A DNA stretch of 64,000 nucleotides from Sphaerisporangium corydalis (GTDB lineage Bacteria; Actinomycetota; Actinomycetes; Streptosporangiales; Streptosporangiaceae), in contig NZ_JANZYP010000037.1 in the NCBI RefSeq assembly GCF_025506355.1, positions 26,636 to 90,635 of the forward strand, given 5' to 3'. The notes below the pieces were generated by a model, which was not told the origin of the DNA, did no database searches, and saw nothing but the letters and a program-made list of their open reading frames with translations. A program made the translations under genes and the position numbers. Shown piece by piece: positions 25,572 to 33,738 of this stretch (within the stretch, counting starts at the first letter, position 1; the number at the start of each line of letters is the position of its first letter).

Positions 25572-26558
25572 ATGTTGAGAAGACTTTCGGCGGCGGTCGT
25601 CCTGATCGCCGGCCTTGCCGCCTGCGGCGGTGCCGGTGGTGGCGCCGCGGGCGGTGGTGGCGGAGGCGGCGGAGGCGGCGACACGATCACGCTGGGCTTC
25701 GCGCAGGTCGGTGCGGAGAGCGGCTGGCGTACGGCCAACACCAAGTCCATCCAGGACTCGGCCAAGGCGGCCGGCATCGACCTGAAGTTCTCCGACGCGC
25801 AGCAGAAGCAGGAGAACCAGATCAAGGCCATCCGCTCCTACATCCAGCAGAAGGTCGACGCGATCGCGTTCTCGCCGGTGGTCGAGTCCGGCTGGGACAC
25901 CGTACTGAAGGAGGCCAAGGACGCGAAGATCCCGGTCCTGCTGACCGACCGGGCCGTCGACTCGCCGGACACCTCGCTGTACCGGACGTTCATCGGCTCG
26001 GACTTCGTCGTGGAGGGCACCAAGGCCGGCGAGTGGCTGGTCAAGGAGTACGAGGGCAAGTCCGACCCGGTCAACATCGTCGAGCTCCAGGGGACGACCG
26101 GCTCCGCGCCCGCCAACGACCGTAAGAAGGGCTTCGGGGACGTCATCGCGGCCGACCCCAAGTTCAAGATCATCGCCTCGCAGACCGGGGACTTCACCCG
26201 GGCCAAGGGCAAGGAGGTCATGGAGGCCTTCCTCAAGGCCCACAAGGACATCGACGTCCTGTTCGCCCACAATGACGACATGGGACTCGGCGCGATCGAG
26301 GCCATCGAGGGCGCCGGCCTCAAGCCGGGCGTCGACATCAAGATCATCACGATCGACGCGGTCAAGGACGGCATGCAGGCCCTGGCCGACGGCAAGATCA
26401 ACTTCATCGCCGAATGCAGTCCCCTCCTCGGCCCGCAACTCATGGACCTGGTCAAGAAGGTCGTGAAGGGTGAGCAGGTCCCGCAGCGGGTGCTCACCGA
26501 GGAGACCACCTTCACCCCGGAGCAGGCCAAGGCGGCCCTGCCGGAGCGCAAGTACTGA
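25572..26558 (+). CDS. YtfQ-like furanose-binding lipoprotein of ABC importer
   Basis: A 328-residue protein. Lipobox LAAC with acylated Cys18, then a poly-Gly spacer (19-36) and a periplasmic-binding-protein type 1 fold. Close in motif order to E. coli YtfQ: LGFAQVGAESGWR, QQKQENQIKAIRSYIQQKVDA, SPVVESGWD, VELQGTTGS, RKKGF, QTGDFTRAKGKEVMEAFLKA and FAHNDDMGLGAIEAI. YtfQ binds galactofuranose. With araA upstream, L-arabinofuranose is a sensible guess here. It is followed by a strong intercistronic hairpin. Confidence 0.9.
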   Translation: MLRRLSAAVVLIAGLAACGGAGGGAAGGGGGGGGGGDTITLGFAQVGAESGWRTANTKSIQDSAKAAGIDLKFSDAQQKQENQIKAIRSYIQQKVDAIAFSPVVESGWDTVLKEAKDAKIPVLLTDRAVDSPDTSLYRTFIGSDFVVEGTKAGEWLVKEYEGKSDPVNIVELQGTTGSAPANDRKKGFGDVIAADPKFKIIASQTGDFTRAKGKEVMEAFLKAHKDIDVLFAHNDDMGLGAIEAIEGAGLKPGVDIKIITIDAVKDGMQALADGKINFIAECSPLLGPQLMDLVKKVVKGEQVPQRVLTEETTFTPEQAKAALPERKY

Positions 26559-26563
26559 CGCGC

Positions 26564-26594
26564 GCGGGCGCCCCGGCACGCCCGGGGCGCCCGC
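26564..26594 (+). promoter_or_regulatory. Strong intercistronic stem-loop
   Basis: A perfect 13-bp stem GCGGGCGCCCCGG (26564-26576) / CCGGGGCGCCCGC (26582-26594) with a 5-nt loop, between the binding-protein gene and the ATPase gene. It probably protects the upstream mRNA or partly terminates it, giving excess binding protein. Confidence 0.65.
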
Positions 26595-26615
26595 CCGAGG
26601 CAAGGAGTCACAGGG

Positions 26616-28124
26616 ATGGCGGATCCTCGGCCGATCCTGACGATGACCGGGATCAGCAAGGACTTCCCGGGTGTGCGCGCGCTGGCCGACGTCGGCTTCC
26701 GGCTGTTCCCCGGCGAGGTGCACGCGCTGATGGGCGAGAACGGCGCGGGGAAGTCGACCCTGATCAAGGTCCTGACCGGCGTGTACGACGTGGACCAGGG
26801 CGAGATCGCCCTCGACGGCGAGCCCGTGCGGTTCAGCGGGCCCCTGCAGGCGCGGCAGGCCGGCGTCAGCACCGTCTACCAGGAGGTCAACCTCTGCGCG
26901 AACCTGTCGGTGGCGGAGAACATCCTCATCGGCAGGGAGCCGCGCCGCTTCGGCGCGATCCGGTGGGCCGCCCTGCGGCGCCGGGCCGCCGAGCTGCTGC
27001 GCCGGCTCCAGCTCGACATCGACGTCACCGCCCCGCTCGGCACCTGCTCCATCGCCGTGCAGCAGATGGTCGCCATCGCGCGGGCCATCGACGTCTCGGC
27101 CAAGGTCCTCATCCTGGACGAGCCGACCTCCAGCCTGGACGCCGGAGAGGTCGGCCAGCTCTTCCAGGTGATCAAGCGGCTCAAGGACGAGGGCATCGCG
27201 ATCCTGTTCGTCACCCACTTCCTTGACCAGGTGTACGAGGTGTCCGACCGCGTCACCGTGCTGCGCAACGGCCGCCTGGTCGGGGAGTACCTCACCAGGG
27301 ACCTCAGCCAGATCGACCTGGTCGGCAAGATGATCGGCAAGGAGCTCCAGGTCCTGGAGCATCTCGACGAGGAACGTGCGCCCGCCGCACCGGAGCCGGT
27401 CGTGGAGGCGCGCGCGCTCGGCCGGCGCGGCGCGGTGGCGCCGTTCGACCTGACCGTGCGCCGGGGCGAGGTGGTCGGGCTGGCCGGGCTGCTCGGGTCG
27501 GGACGCACCGAGGTGGCACGCCTGCTGTTCGGCGCCGACCGCGCCGACCACGGCCGGATCCTGCTCGACGGCGTGCCCGTGTCGCTGCGCACGCCCCGCG
27601 CCGCGATGGGCCGTGGCCTCGCCTTCTGCTCGGAGAACCGGCGCACCGAAGGGCTGGTCGAGGAGCTCACGGTGCGCGAGAACATCATCCTGGCCCTCCA
27701 GGCCGTACGCGGGTGGGCGCGGCCGATCCCGCGCCGAAGACAGGAAGAGCTGGTCGGCAGGTACATCCAGGCGCTGCGCATCACCCCGGCCGACCCCGGG
27801 CTGCCGGTGCGCGCCCTCAGCGGGGGCAACCAGCAGAAGGTCCTGCTGGCCAGGTGGCTCATCACCGAGCCCCGGCTGCTGATCCTCGACGAGCCGACCC
27901 GGGGCATCGACGTCGGCGCCAAGGCCGAGATCCAGCGGCTGGTCGTCTCCCTGTCCAAGGACGGGATGGGGGTGCTGTTCATCTCCGCCGAACTGGAGGA
28001 GGTGCTGCGCCTCAGCCACCGGATCGCCGTGCTGCGCGACCGCCGCATGGTGGCCCAGATGGTGAACGAGGGCGTGGACGCCGACCGCGTCATGCGCGTC
28101 ATCGCGAGCGGGGAGTCCTCATGA
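26616..28124 (+). CDS. Sugar ABC transporter ATPase, duplicated domains (YtfR-like)
   Basis: A 502-residue protein with two ABC domains, as in monosaccharide importers. Domain 1 has Walker A GENGAGKST and Walker B VLILDEPTSSLD with the relaxed signature IAVQQMVAIARAID. Domain 2 has the degenerate Walker A GLLGSGRTE, the signature LSGGNQQKVLLARWL and LLILDEPTRGIDVGAK. It energises uptake through the two permeases downstream. Its stop overlaps a small ORF start (ATGA) created by a local sequence duplication. Confidence 0.93.
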   Translation: MADPRPILTMTGISKDFPGVRALADVGFRLFPGEVHALMGENGAGKSTLIKVLTGVYDVDQGEIALDGEPVRFSGPLQARQAGVSTVYQEVNLCANLSVAENILIGREPRRFGAIRWAALRRRAAELLRRLQLDIDVTAPLGTCSIAVQQMVAIARAIDVSAKVLILDEPTSSLDAGEVGQLFQVIKRLKDEGIAILFVTHFLDQVYEVSDRVTVLRNGRLVGEYLTRDLSQIDLVGKMIGKELQVLEHLDEERAPAAPEPVVEARALGRRGAVAPFDLTVRRGEVVGLAGLLGSGRTEVARLLFGADRADHGRILLDGVPVSLRTPRAAMGRGLAFCSENRRTEGLVEELTVRENIILALQAVRGWARPIPRRRQEELVGRYIQALRITPADPGLPVRALSGGNQQKVLLARWLITEPRLLILDEPTRGIDVGAKAEIQRLVVSLSKDGMGVLFISAELEEVLRLSHRIAVLRDRRMVAQMVNEGVDADRVMRVIASGESS

Positions 28125-28199
28125 GCCGGGAAACGGACGCCGGCCGTGTCACGGCGGTCATCGCGAGGAGGCGGTCCCTGTGAGCCGGGAAACGGACGC
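28091..28199 (+). repeat. Imperfect 59-bp tandem duplication at a gene junction
   Basis: 28091-28140 and 28150-28199 align along their length. The last 19 nt (TGAGCCGGGAAACGGACGC at 28122-28140 and 28181-28199) are identical, and GGTCATCGCGAG-like sequence precedes both. The duplication spans the end of the ATPase gene and the start of the first permease gene. Confidence 0.7.
28121..28183 (+). CDS. 20-residue ORF between ATPase and permease genes
   Basis: The ATG at 28121 overlaps the ATPase stop (ATGA). The frame begins MSRETDAGRV and stops at 28181-28183, overlapping the GTG start of the permease (GTGA). Its first seven codons match the permease start, so it is a duplicated permease 5' end that now bridges translation between the two genes. 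It is probably not a functional protein. Confidence 0.4.
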   Translation: MSRETDAGRVTAVIARRRSL

Positions 28200-29310
28200 G
28201 GTCCGCGACGAGCGGGTCGTCGCGGACGGGGAGAGCGACCTCGTGGCGCCGCGCGGCGCCGGGAGGATGCGCGGGCTGGCCCGGCACCGCCTGCTGTGGC
28301 CGGTGCTCGTGCTGGTCCTGCTCCTGCTGAGCAACCTGATCTTCACCCCCGGCTTCTTCGAGATCGAGGTGCGCCAGGGCCACCTGTACGGCAGCGTCGT
28401 CGACATCGTCCGCTTCGGCGCGCCGCTGATCCTGGTCGCCCTCGGCATGACGCTGGTCATCGCGACCGGCGGCATCGACCTGTCCGTCGGGTCGATCGTC
28501 GCCATCTGCGGCGCCATGGCCTGCCTGCGGATCAGCGATCTCGGCGACCAGAACGAGGTCACCGGCGTCCTCGCGGCGATCGGCCTGGCGCTGGCGCTGT
28601 CGCTCGTGCTCGGCCTGTGGAACGGCGCCCTGATCGCCGGCGTCGGCGTCCAGCCGATCATCGCCACGCTCATCCTGATGGTCGCCGGCCGAGGCCTCGC
28701 GCAACTGATCACCGGCGGGCAGATCATCACGATCAACAGCTCGCCGTACAAGCTCATCGGCGCCGGCTACTGGCTCACGCTGCCGTTCTCCATCCTGGTG
28801 GCGCTGGCCGTGACCGCGCTCGCCGTGCTGCTCACCCGGCGCACCGCGCTCGGCCTGCTCATCGAGGCCGTGGGCGGCAACGCCGAGGCCAGCAGGCTCG
28901 CGGGCATCAGGTCGCGCCGGATCATGCTGATGGCGTACGTCTTCTGCGGGTTCTGCGCGGGCGTCGCCGGCCTGATGATCAGCTCGAACGTGTCCAGCGC
29001 CGACGGCAACAACGCCGGGCTGTGGATCGAGCTGGACGCGATCCTCGCCGTCGTGATCGGCGGCACGCCGCTGGCCGGCGGCCGGTTCTCCATCGGCGGC
29101 ACCGTCATCGGCGCCCTGATCATCCAGGCGCTCTCGACCACCATCTACACCATCGGGGTGCCGCCGGAGACGACCCTGCTGTTCAAGGCGGTGGTGGTCA
29201 CCGTGGTCTGCCTGGTCCAGTCGCCCGCCTTCCGCGCCCGGGTGTTCCGCCGCCGCGCGCCGCGTCCCCTCCCGGTCGCCGAGAAGCCGAAAGCCGAGGT
29301 CGCGCGATGA
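28180..29310 (+). CDS. Sugar ABC transporter permease (YtfT-like)
   Basis: A 376-residue BPD_transp_2 permease with a charged 35-residue N-terminal tail, then about ten hydrophobic segments. Family motifs include LGMTLVIATGGIDLSVGSIVAI, GVQPIIATLILMVAGRGLAQLI, AVGGNAEASRLAGI, the EAA-like loop and LAVVIGGTPLAGG. It forms the channel with the second permease. GTG at 28180 overlaps the 20-residue ORF stop. Its stop overlaps the next permease start (ATGA). Confidence 0.92.
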   Translation: MSRETDAVRDERVVADGESDLVAPRGAGRMRGLARHRLLWPVLVLVLLLLSNLIFTPGFFEIEVRQGHLYGSVVDIVRFGAPLILVALGMTLVIATGGIDLSVGSIVAICGAMACLRISDLGDQNEVTGVLAAIGLALALSLVLGLWNGALIAGVGVQPIIATLILMVAGRGLAQLITGGQIITINSSPYKLIGAGYWLTLPFSILVALAVTALAVLLTRRTALGLLIEAVGGNAEASRLAGIRSRRIMLMAYVFCGFCAGVAGLMISSNVSSADGNNAGLWIELDAILAVVIGGTPLAGGRFSIGGTVIGALIIQALSTTIYTIGVPPETTLLFKAVVVTVVCLVQSPAFRARVFRRRAPRPLPVAEKPKAEVAR

Positions 29311-30338
29311 GCGCCCGCAGCTCCTACCTGCCCTCGGGACGGTACGTGCCCGTGCTGGCCACGCTGGCCCTGCTCGCGGTCATGTACGGCGCGGGCGCCC
29401 TGCGGTACGAGGCGTTCGGCGACGGTCAGGTGATCCTCAACGTCTTCGTGGACAACGCGTTCCTGCTGGTCGTCGCGGTCGGCATGACGTTCGTGATCCT
29501 CACCGGCGGCATCGACCTGTCGGTGGGGTCGGTGGTGGCGCTGACGACCATGCTGTCCGCGTCCCTGCTCAAGGACCAGGCGTGGCCGCCGTACGCGGTG
29601 CTGCCACTGGTGCTGCTGCTCGGCGCGCTGCTCGGCCTCGGCATGGGGTGCGTCATCCACTACTTCGAGATCCAGCCGTTCATCGTGACGCTGGCCGGCA
29701 TGTTCCTGGCCCGCGGGCTCTGTTACACGATCAGCACCGCGTCCATCCCGATCGACGACCCGTTCTGGCGGTCCATGGCGGACTCCAAGGTGCGCCTCGC
29801 GGGGTACTTCGTCTCGCCGAGCGTGCTCGTCGCGCTGGTCGTGGTGCTGGTCGCGGCGTACGTGCTGGGCTACACGCGGCTGGGCCGCAACGTGTACGCG
29901 ATCGGCGGCAGCCCGGGGTCGGCGCTGCTGATGGGGCTGCCGGTGGCCCGCACCAGGATCGCGGTCTACACGATCAGCGGCTTCTGCTCGGCCCTCGGCG
30001 GGGTGCTGCTCAGCTTCTACATGCTGTCCGGCTACGGCCTGCACGCCGTGGGCATGGAGCTGGACGCGATCGCGGCGGTCGTCATCGGCGGGACGCTGCT
30101 CACCGGGGGCTCCGGCTACCTGGTCGGCACGGTGCTCGGGGTGATGGTGCTCGGCGTCATCCAGACGATCATCACGTTCGACGGCACCCTGAGCTCCTGG
30201 TGGACCAAGATCGTCATTGGGGTCCTGCTGTTCGTCTTCATCGTCCTGCAGCGCCTGATCGCGGCCCGGGGGACCAGGTCCGCGCCCGCCGCGCCGGAGA
30301 GCGCCCCCCTCACCCTGACGGCGCCGCCCGCGCGGTGA
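29307..30338 (+). CDS. Sugar ABC transporter permease (YjfF-like)
   Basis: A 343-residue BPD_transp_2 permease. VGMTFVILTGGIDLSVGSVVAL, IQPFIVTLAGMFLARGLCY, YAIGGSPGSALLMGLPVARTR and AAVVIGGTLLTGGSGYLVGT match the second permease of YtfQRT-YjfF-type importers. About nine or ten membrane segments, short Ala/Pro tail. I start it at the ATG 29307, overlapping the previous stop; the in-frame opening far upstream is shadow. It ends the operon, followed by a bidirectional terminator. Confidence 0.92.
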   Translation: MSARSSYLPSGRYVPVLATLALLAVMYGAGALRYEAFGDGQVILNVFVDNAFLLVVAVGMTFVILTGGIDLSVGSVVALTTMLSASLLKDQAWPPYAVLPLVLLLGALLGLGMGCVIHYFEIQPFIVTLAGMFLARGLCYTISTASIPIDDPFWRSMADSKVRLAGYFVSPSVLVALVVVLVAAYVLGYTRLGRNVYAIGGSPGSALLMGLPVARTRIAVYTISGFCSALGGVLLSFYMLSGYGLHAVGMELDAIAAVVIGGTLLTGGSGYLVGTVLGVMVLGVIQTIITFDGTLSSWWTKIVIGVLLFVFIVLQRLIAARGTRSAPAAPESAPLTLTAPPAR

Positions 30339-30352
30339 CGGCCCCGGCCCGA

Positions 30353-30403
30353 TGGCGCGCCGTCACCGCCTCCGCCCCGGTCAGGTGGCGGATCGGCGCG
30401 CCA
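30353..30403. terminator. Bidirectional terminator after the ara operon
   Basis: TGGCGCGCCG (30353-30362) / CGGCGCGCCA (30394-30403), with inner CCGCC/GGCGG pairing, between convergent genes. Confidence 0.65.
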
Positions 30404-30414
30404 GGGACCCCGGG

Positions 30415-30918
30415 TCACTTGGAGAGGTAGAGGACCTTCCAGGTGCCCGCGTACAGGCAGTTGAGCGACGGCTTGGCGGCCTTGGCCTCGGAGCAGACCT
30501 TCAGCTCGACCTCGTAGACGTCGTGGTAGGAGAAGGAGTAGGGCTTCGCCGTGCCGTAGGAGCAGTCGGTGATGGTGCGGTGCTTGAAGGGCAGCTTGCC
30601 CGCGTGGTCGCGGTAGGTGATGCGGAAGACCGCGAGGCCGCAGCTCGACGACCTGCGGGTGAGGTCGTAGACCTTGCCGGAGATCCGCACGGTGTCGGCG
30701 GTGGGGATGACGTCGTGGTCCTCACCCCTGGCCGACAGGGAGCCGAACGTCTTGGCGCGGTGGCCGGGCGCGTAGTAGGTGCCCCAGTGGGAGGCGGACG
30801 CGGAGCTCGTGGCGGCGGCCGTGTCCGACGGGCCGGCGGCGGCCTGGGCGGCGGCGGGGACGAGCGCGACAAGGGCGGCGGTGACGGCCAGACCGGTGAG
30901 GGTGCGGGTGAGGGTCAT
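30415..30918 (-). CDS. Secreted protein of unknown function
   Basis: A 167-residue protein. A signal peptide spans 1-28 (cut near AQA-AAG) and is followed by a Ser/Ala-rich stretch. A beta-rich domain of about 110 residues holds Cys residues in SSSCGLAV, TDCSYG, KVCSEA and LNCLYA, forming two likely disulfides. VRISGKVYDLTRR and the YSFSYHDVYEVELKVC stretch suggest a small extracellular beta-sandwich. Family not recognised. ATG at 30918 with AAAGGA upstream. Confidence 0.7.
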   Translation of the reverse strand: MTLTRTLTGLAVTAALVALVPAAAQAAAGPSDTAAATSSASASHWGTYYAPGHRAKTFGSLSARGEDHDVIPTADTVRISGKVYDLTRRSSSCGLAVFRITYRDHAGKLPFKHRTITDCSYGTAKPYSFSYHDVYEVELKVCSEAKAAKPSLNCLYAGTWKVLYLSK

Positions 30919-31001
30919 CGGAGCGGTCCTTTCTGGTGGTGATGACCGCAGTATGTGACGGGCCGCTTTCAACCTTCTTGAGCGTTCACTGCAAGCGGGT
31001 G

Positions 31002-31526
31002 TCAACGCTCCGTAGGCGGCGGCGCCGGGTCCGCCTGGGCCGGGCCGGCCATGGAGGTGAGGCGTGCGGTGATCGTCGCCTCGATGCTGCCGGTGAGGAA
31101 GTGATCGATCACCAGCCGGTCCTCGTGGCTGAAGTGGGCGAACGACGCCGAAAGGTGCTGGGCGAGCGGGGTGAAGAAGCGGCTCGCCAGGATGACGGCC
31201 TTCTCGTGCAGGGTGAGCTCGACCTTGCGGCGGTCGGTCGCGCTGCGGGTCCGCTCGACGTGGCCCGCCTGTTCGAGCCGGTTGAGCAGGGCCGTGGTGG
31301 CGGGGGCGCTGAGGTTGAGCGCGGCTCCGAGGGAGCCCGGGCTGAGCGGCACGCCGGCGCGGGCCGCGTCCATGATCACGACCACGGCGTTCAGGTCGGT
31401 GCGGTGCAGCCCGTTGTCGGTGGCGAACTGCTCGACGAACCGGTCCAGCTCCACGTTGAGGCGCCGCATCAAGGTCATCAGCTCGAAGGAGCTACCGGCT
31501 TCCCTGTCTGGCGGTTCTGCCGGCAC
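31002..31526 (-). CDS. MarR-family transcriptional regulator
   Basis: A 174-residue winged-helix protein. LSPGSLGAALNLSAPATTALLNRLEQAGHVERTRSATDRRKVELTLHEKA is the recognition helix and wing region (about residues 60-110; pattern only). Dimerisation helices flank it. I chose the GTG at 31526 because GAAGGAGG lies 7 nt upstream; an ATG at 31604 is also in frame but has no ribosome site. It is divergent from an MMPL transporter gene across a 14-bp inverted repeat, so it probably represses both. Confidence 0.85.
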   Translation of the reverse strand: MPAEPPDREAGSSFELMTLMRRLNVELDRFVEQFATDNGLHRTDLNAVVVIMDAARAGVPLSPGSLGAALNLSAPATTALLNRLEQAGHVERTRSATDRRKVELTLHEKAVILASRFFTPLAQHLSASFAHFSHEDRLVIDHFLTGSIEATITARLTSMAGPAQADPAPPPTER

Positions 31527-31590
31527 CCGTCGTCCTCCTTCGCCCGGCCGAGGCCGATCGTCGTGTTTGCCCCGGGCGCGGACGCACCCT

Positions 31591-31629
31591 ACTCTTTCCG
31601 CCATAAAACTATTCCATGGCAGAAAGAGT
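31591..31629. promoter_or_regulatory. Large inverted repeat, probable MarR operator
   Basis: Arms ACTCTTTCCGCCAT (31591-31604) and ATGGCAGAAAGAGT (31616-31629) match at 13 of 14 positions with an 11-nt AT-rich spacer. It lies between the divergent MarR and MMPL genes, just before the chosen MMPL start. Confidence 0.7.
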
Positions 31630-31633
31630 CGCT

Positions 31634-33730
31634 ATGACACGACCAGAGCATATTGGGTGGGCGCCGTGGGGCGCGTACGCCAAGTGGGTCACGATCACGG
31701 TCGCCGTGATCCTCTCCGGCCTCGCGCTCGGGTTCGGCGGCGCTTCTGAGGTCAGCGCCGATCCGGCCGCCGCGCTCCCGAAGGGCGCCGAGTCGGCCAC
31801 CGCCATCCGGCTGCAGCAGCGCCTCCCGAGCGGGCAGCTCCTGCCCGCCCTGGTCGTCTACAGCCGGGCCGGCGGGCTCACCGGTCAGGACCGGGCCGCG
31901 ATCACCGGCGACGCCGGCCGGCTCGCCGCCCTGGCCGAAGGCCGCCGACTGCCCCCGCCCAGGTTCGGGCCGGACGGGGACGTGGCGCTGGTGACCGTGC
32001 CGCTCGACGGCTCGCTCTCCAACGCGGAGCTGACCGAGGTGGTCGGCCGGATCAGGGCCGAGGGCCGCCAGGGCCTGCCCGCCGGCGCCCGGGTCGAGGT
32101 GACCGGCGGCGCCGGCTTCAAGGTCGACCTCGCCGCGGTCTTCAAGGGCGCCGACATCACCCTGCTCGCCGTCACGGCCGGGGTGGTCGCCCTGCTCCTG
32201 CTCCTGACCTACCGCAGCCCCTGGCTGTGGCTGGTTCCCCTGACCGTCATCGGGGTCGCCGACCGGGTCGCCGGCGAGATCGTCGCCGTGCTCACCCGCA
32301 CCACCGGCCTGACCGTGGACGACTCCACCTTGGGCATCACCTCGGTGCTGGTCTTCGGCGCGGGCACGAACTACGCCCTGCTGCTCATCGCCCGCTACCG
32401 CGAGCAGCTCCGCCTGCACGGCGACCGCCACGTGGCGATGACCGGGGCGGTCCGCTCGGCGGCGCCCGCGATCCTGGCGAGCTCCGCCACGGTGACCCTC
32501 GCGCTGGGGACGCTGGCCTTCGCGGCCTCGCCGTTCAACCGCGCCATCGGCATGGCCGGCGCCATCGGCATCGTCACCGCCGTGGCGTTCGCGCTGCTCG
32601 TCCTCCCGGCCGCGATGGTGCTCTTCGGCCGGGGCCTTTTCTGGCCCTTCGCCCCGAAGGTCGGCCAGGCCGACCCCACCCGCACCGGGCCGTGGTCCCG
32701 GATCGGCGCCGCCGTGTCGCGGCGCCCCGCCGTCATGACCGCCGTCAGCCTCGCCGTGCTCGCCGTCCTGGCCCTCGGGATCGGCGGGGTGCGGAGCGGG
32801 CTGTCGCAGACCGAGCGGTTCCGCGACCGGGTGGAGGCCATCACCGGCCAGGAGACGCTGAGCCGCGCCTTCCCGCCCGGGAGCGCGCAGCCCCTGGTGG
32901 TGATCGCGCGCACCTCCGCCGCCGAGGCCGTGCGCGCCGCCGCGTCCGCGATCCCGGGGAACCCGCGCGTCACCGTCACCGAGCGGACGCCCGAGTACAC
33001 CCGGGCCGACGTGGTGCTGAAGGCGGAGCCGGGAAGCGACGCCGAGTTCGCCGCCATCAGGGACCTGCGCGCGGCCGTGCACGCCGTGCCGGGCGCCTCG
33101 GCGGTCGTGGGCGGTCCCGCCGCCGCCGACCTGGACGAACGGGACGCCGCCGTCCGCGACCAGAAGCTGATCATCCCGCTCGTGCTGGCCGTGGTGCTCC
33201 TGGTCCTGCTCCTGCTGCTCCGGTCGGTCGTCGCGGCCGTCACGCTGGTGCTCACCGTCGTGGCCAGCTTCGCGGCGAGCTTCGGCGCGGGGTGGTTCGC
33301 GTTCACCCACTTCTTCGGCTTCCCGGCCCTGGACCTCAGCGTCCCGCTGCTGAGCTTCCTGTTCCTGGTGGCGCTCGGGGTGGACTACAACATCTTCCTG
33401 ATCACGCGGGCGAGGGAGGAGACGCCGCGCGCCGGCACCCGGCAGGGCGTGGTCGCGGCGCTGGCGGTCACCGGGGGAGTGATCACCAGCGCCGGGATCC
33501 TGCTGGCGGCGGTGTTCGCCGTGCTCGGGGTGCTGCCGCTCATCACGCTCACCCAGATCGGCGTCATCGTCGGCTTCGGGGTGCTGCTCGACACCCTTCT
33601 GGTGCGCAGCGTCCTGGTCCCCGCTCTGGTCACGCTGCTCGGCGATCGCTTCTGGTGGCCGGGCGCCCCCCACCGCGCGGGATCGCCCGGGTCACGGGAG
33701 GCCGGCCTGGTGCCTGAGGGCTCCAGGTGA
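31634..33730 (+). CDS. MMPL/RND-superfamily transporter
   Basis: About 698 residues with the MMPL twofold layout. An N-terminal helix (GAYAKWVTITVAVILSGLAL) is followed by an extracytoplasmic loop, five or six helices, a second loop (about 400-510) and a final helix bundle with VALGVDYNIFLITRAREE. The first half has GAGTNYALLLIARYREQL. Members export lipids or drugs using proton motive force. The ATG at 31634 follows GAAAGAG; an ATG at 31616 lies inside the inverted repeat and lacks a site. MarR control suggests an inducible efflux role. Confidence 0.9.
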   Translation: MTRPEHIGWAPWGAYAKWVTITVAVILSGLALGFGGASEVSADPAAALPKGAESATAIRLQQRLPSGQLLPALVVYSRAGGLTGQDRAAITGDAGRLAALAEGRRLPPPRFGPDGDVALVTVPLDGSLSNAELTEVVGRIRAEGRQGLPAGARVEVTGGAGFKVDLAAVFKGADITLLAVTAGVVALLLLLTYRSPWLWLVPLTVIGVADRVAGEIVAVLTRTTGLTVDDSTLGITSVLVFGAGTNYALLLIARYREQLRLHGDRHVAMTGAVRSAAPAILASSATVTLALGTLAFAASPFNRAIGMAGAIGIVTAVAFALLVLPAAMVLFGRGLFWPFAPKVGQADPTRTGPWSRIGAAVSRRPAVMTAVSLAVLAVLALGIGGVRSGLSQTERFRDRVEAITGQETLSRAFPPGSAQPLVVIARTSAAEAVRAAASAIPGNPRVTVTERTPEYTRADVVLKAEPGSDAEFAAIRDLRAAVHAVPGASAVVGGPAAADLDERDAAVRDQKLIIPLVLAVVLLVLLLLLRSVVAAVTLVLTVVASFAASFGAGWFAFTHFFGFPALDLSVPLLSFLFLVALGVDYNIFLITRAREETPRAGTRQGVVAALAVTGGVITSAGILLAAVFAVLGVLPLITLTQIGVIVGFGVLLDTLLVRSVLVPALVTLLGDRFWWPGAPHRAGSPGSREAGLVPEGSR

Positions 33731-33738
33731 GCGGGATG

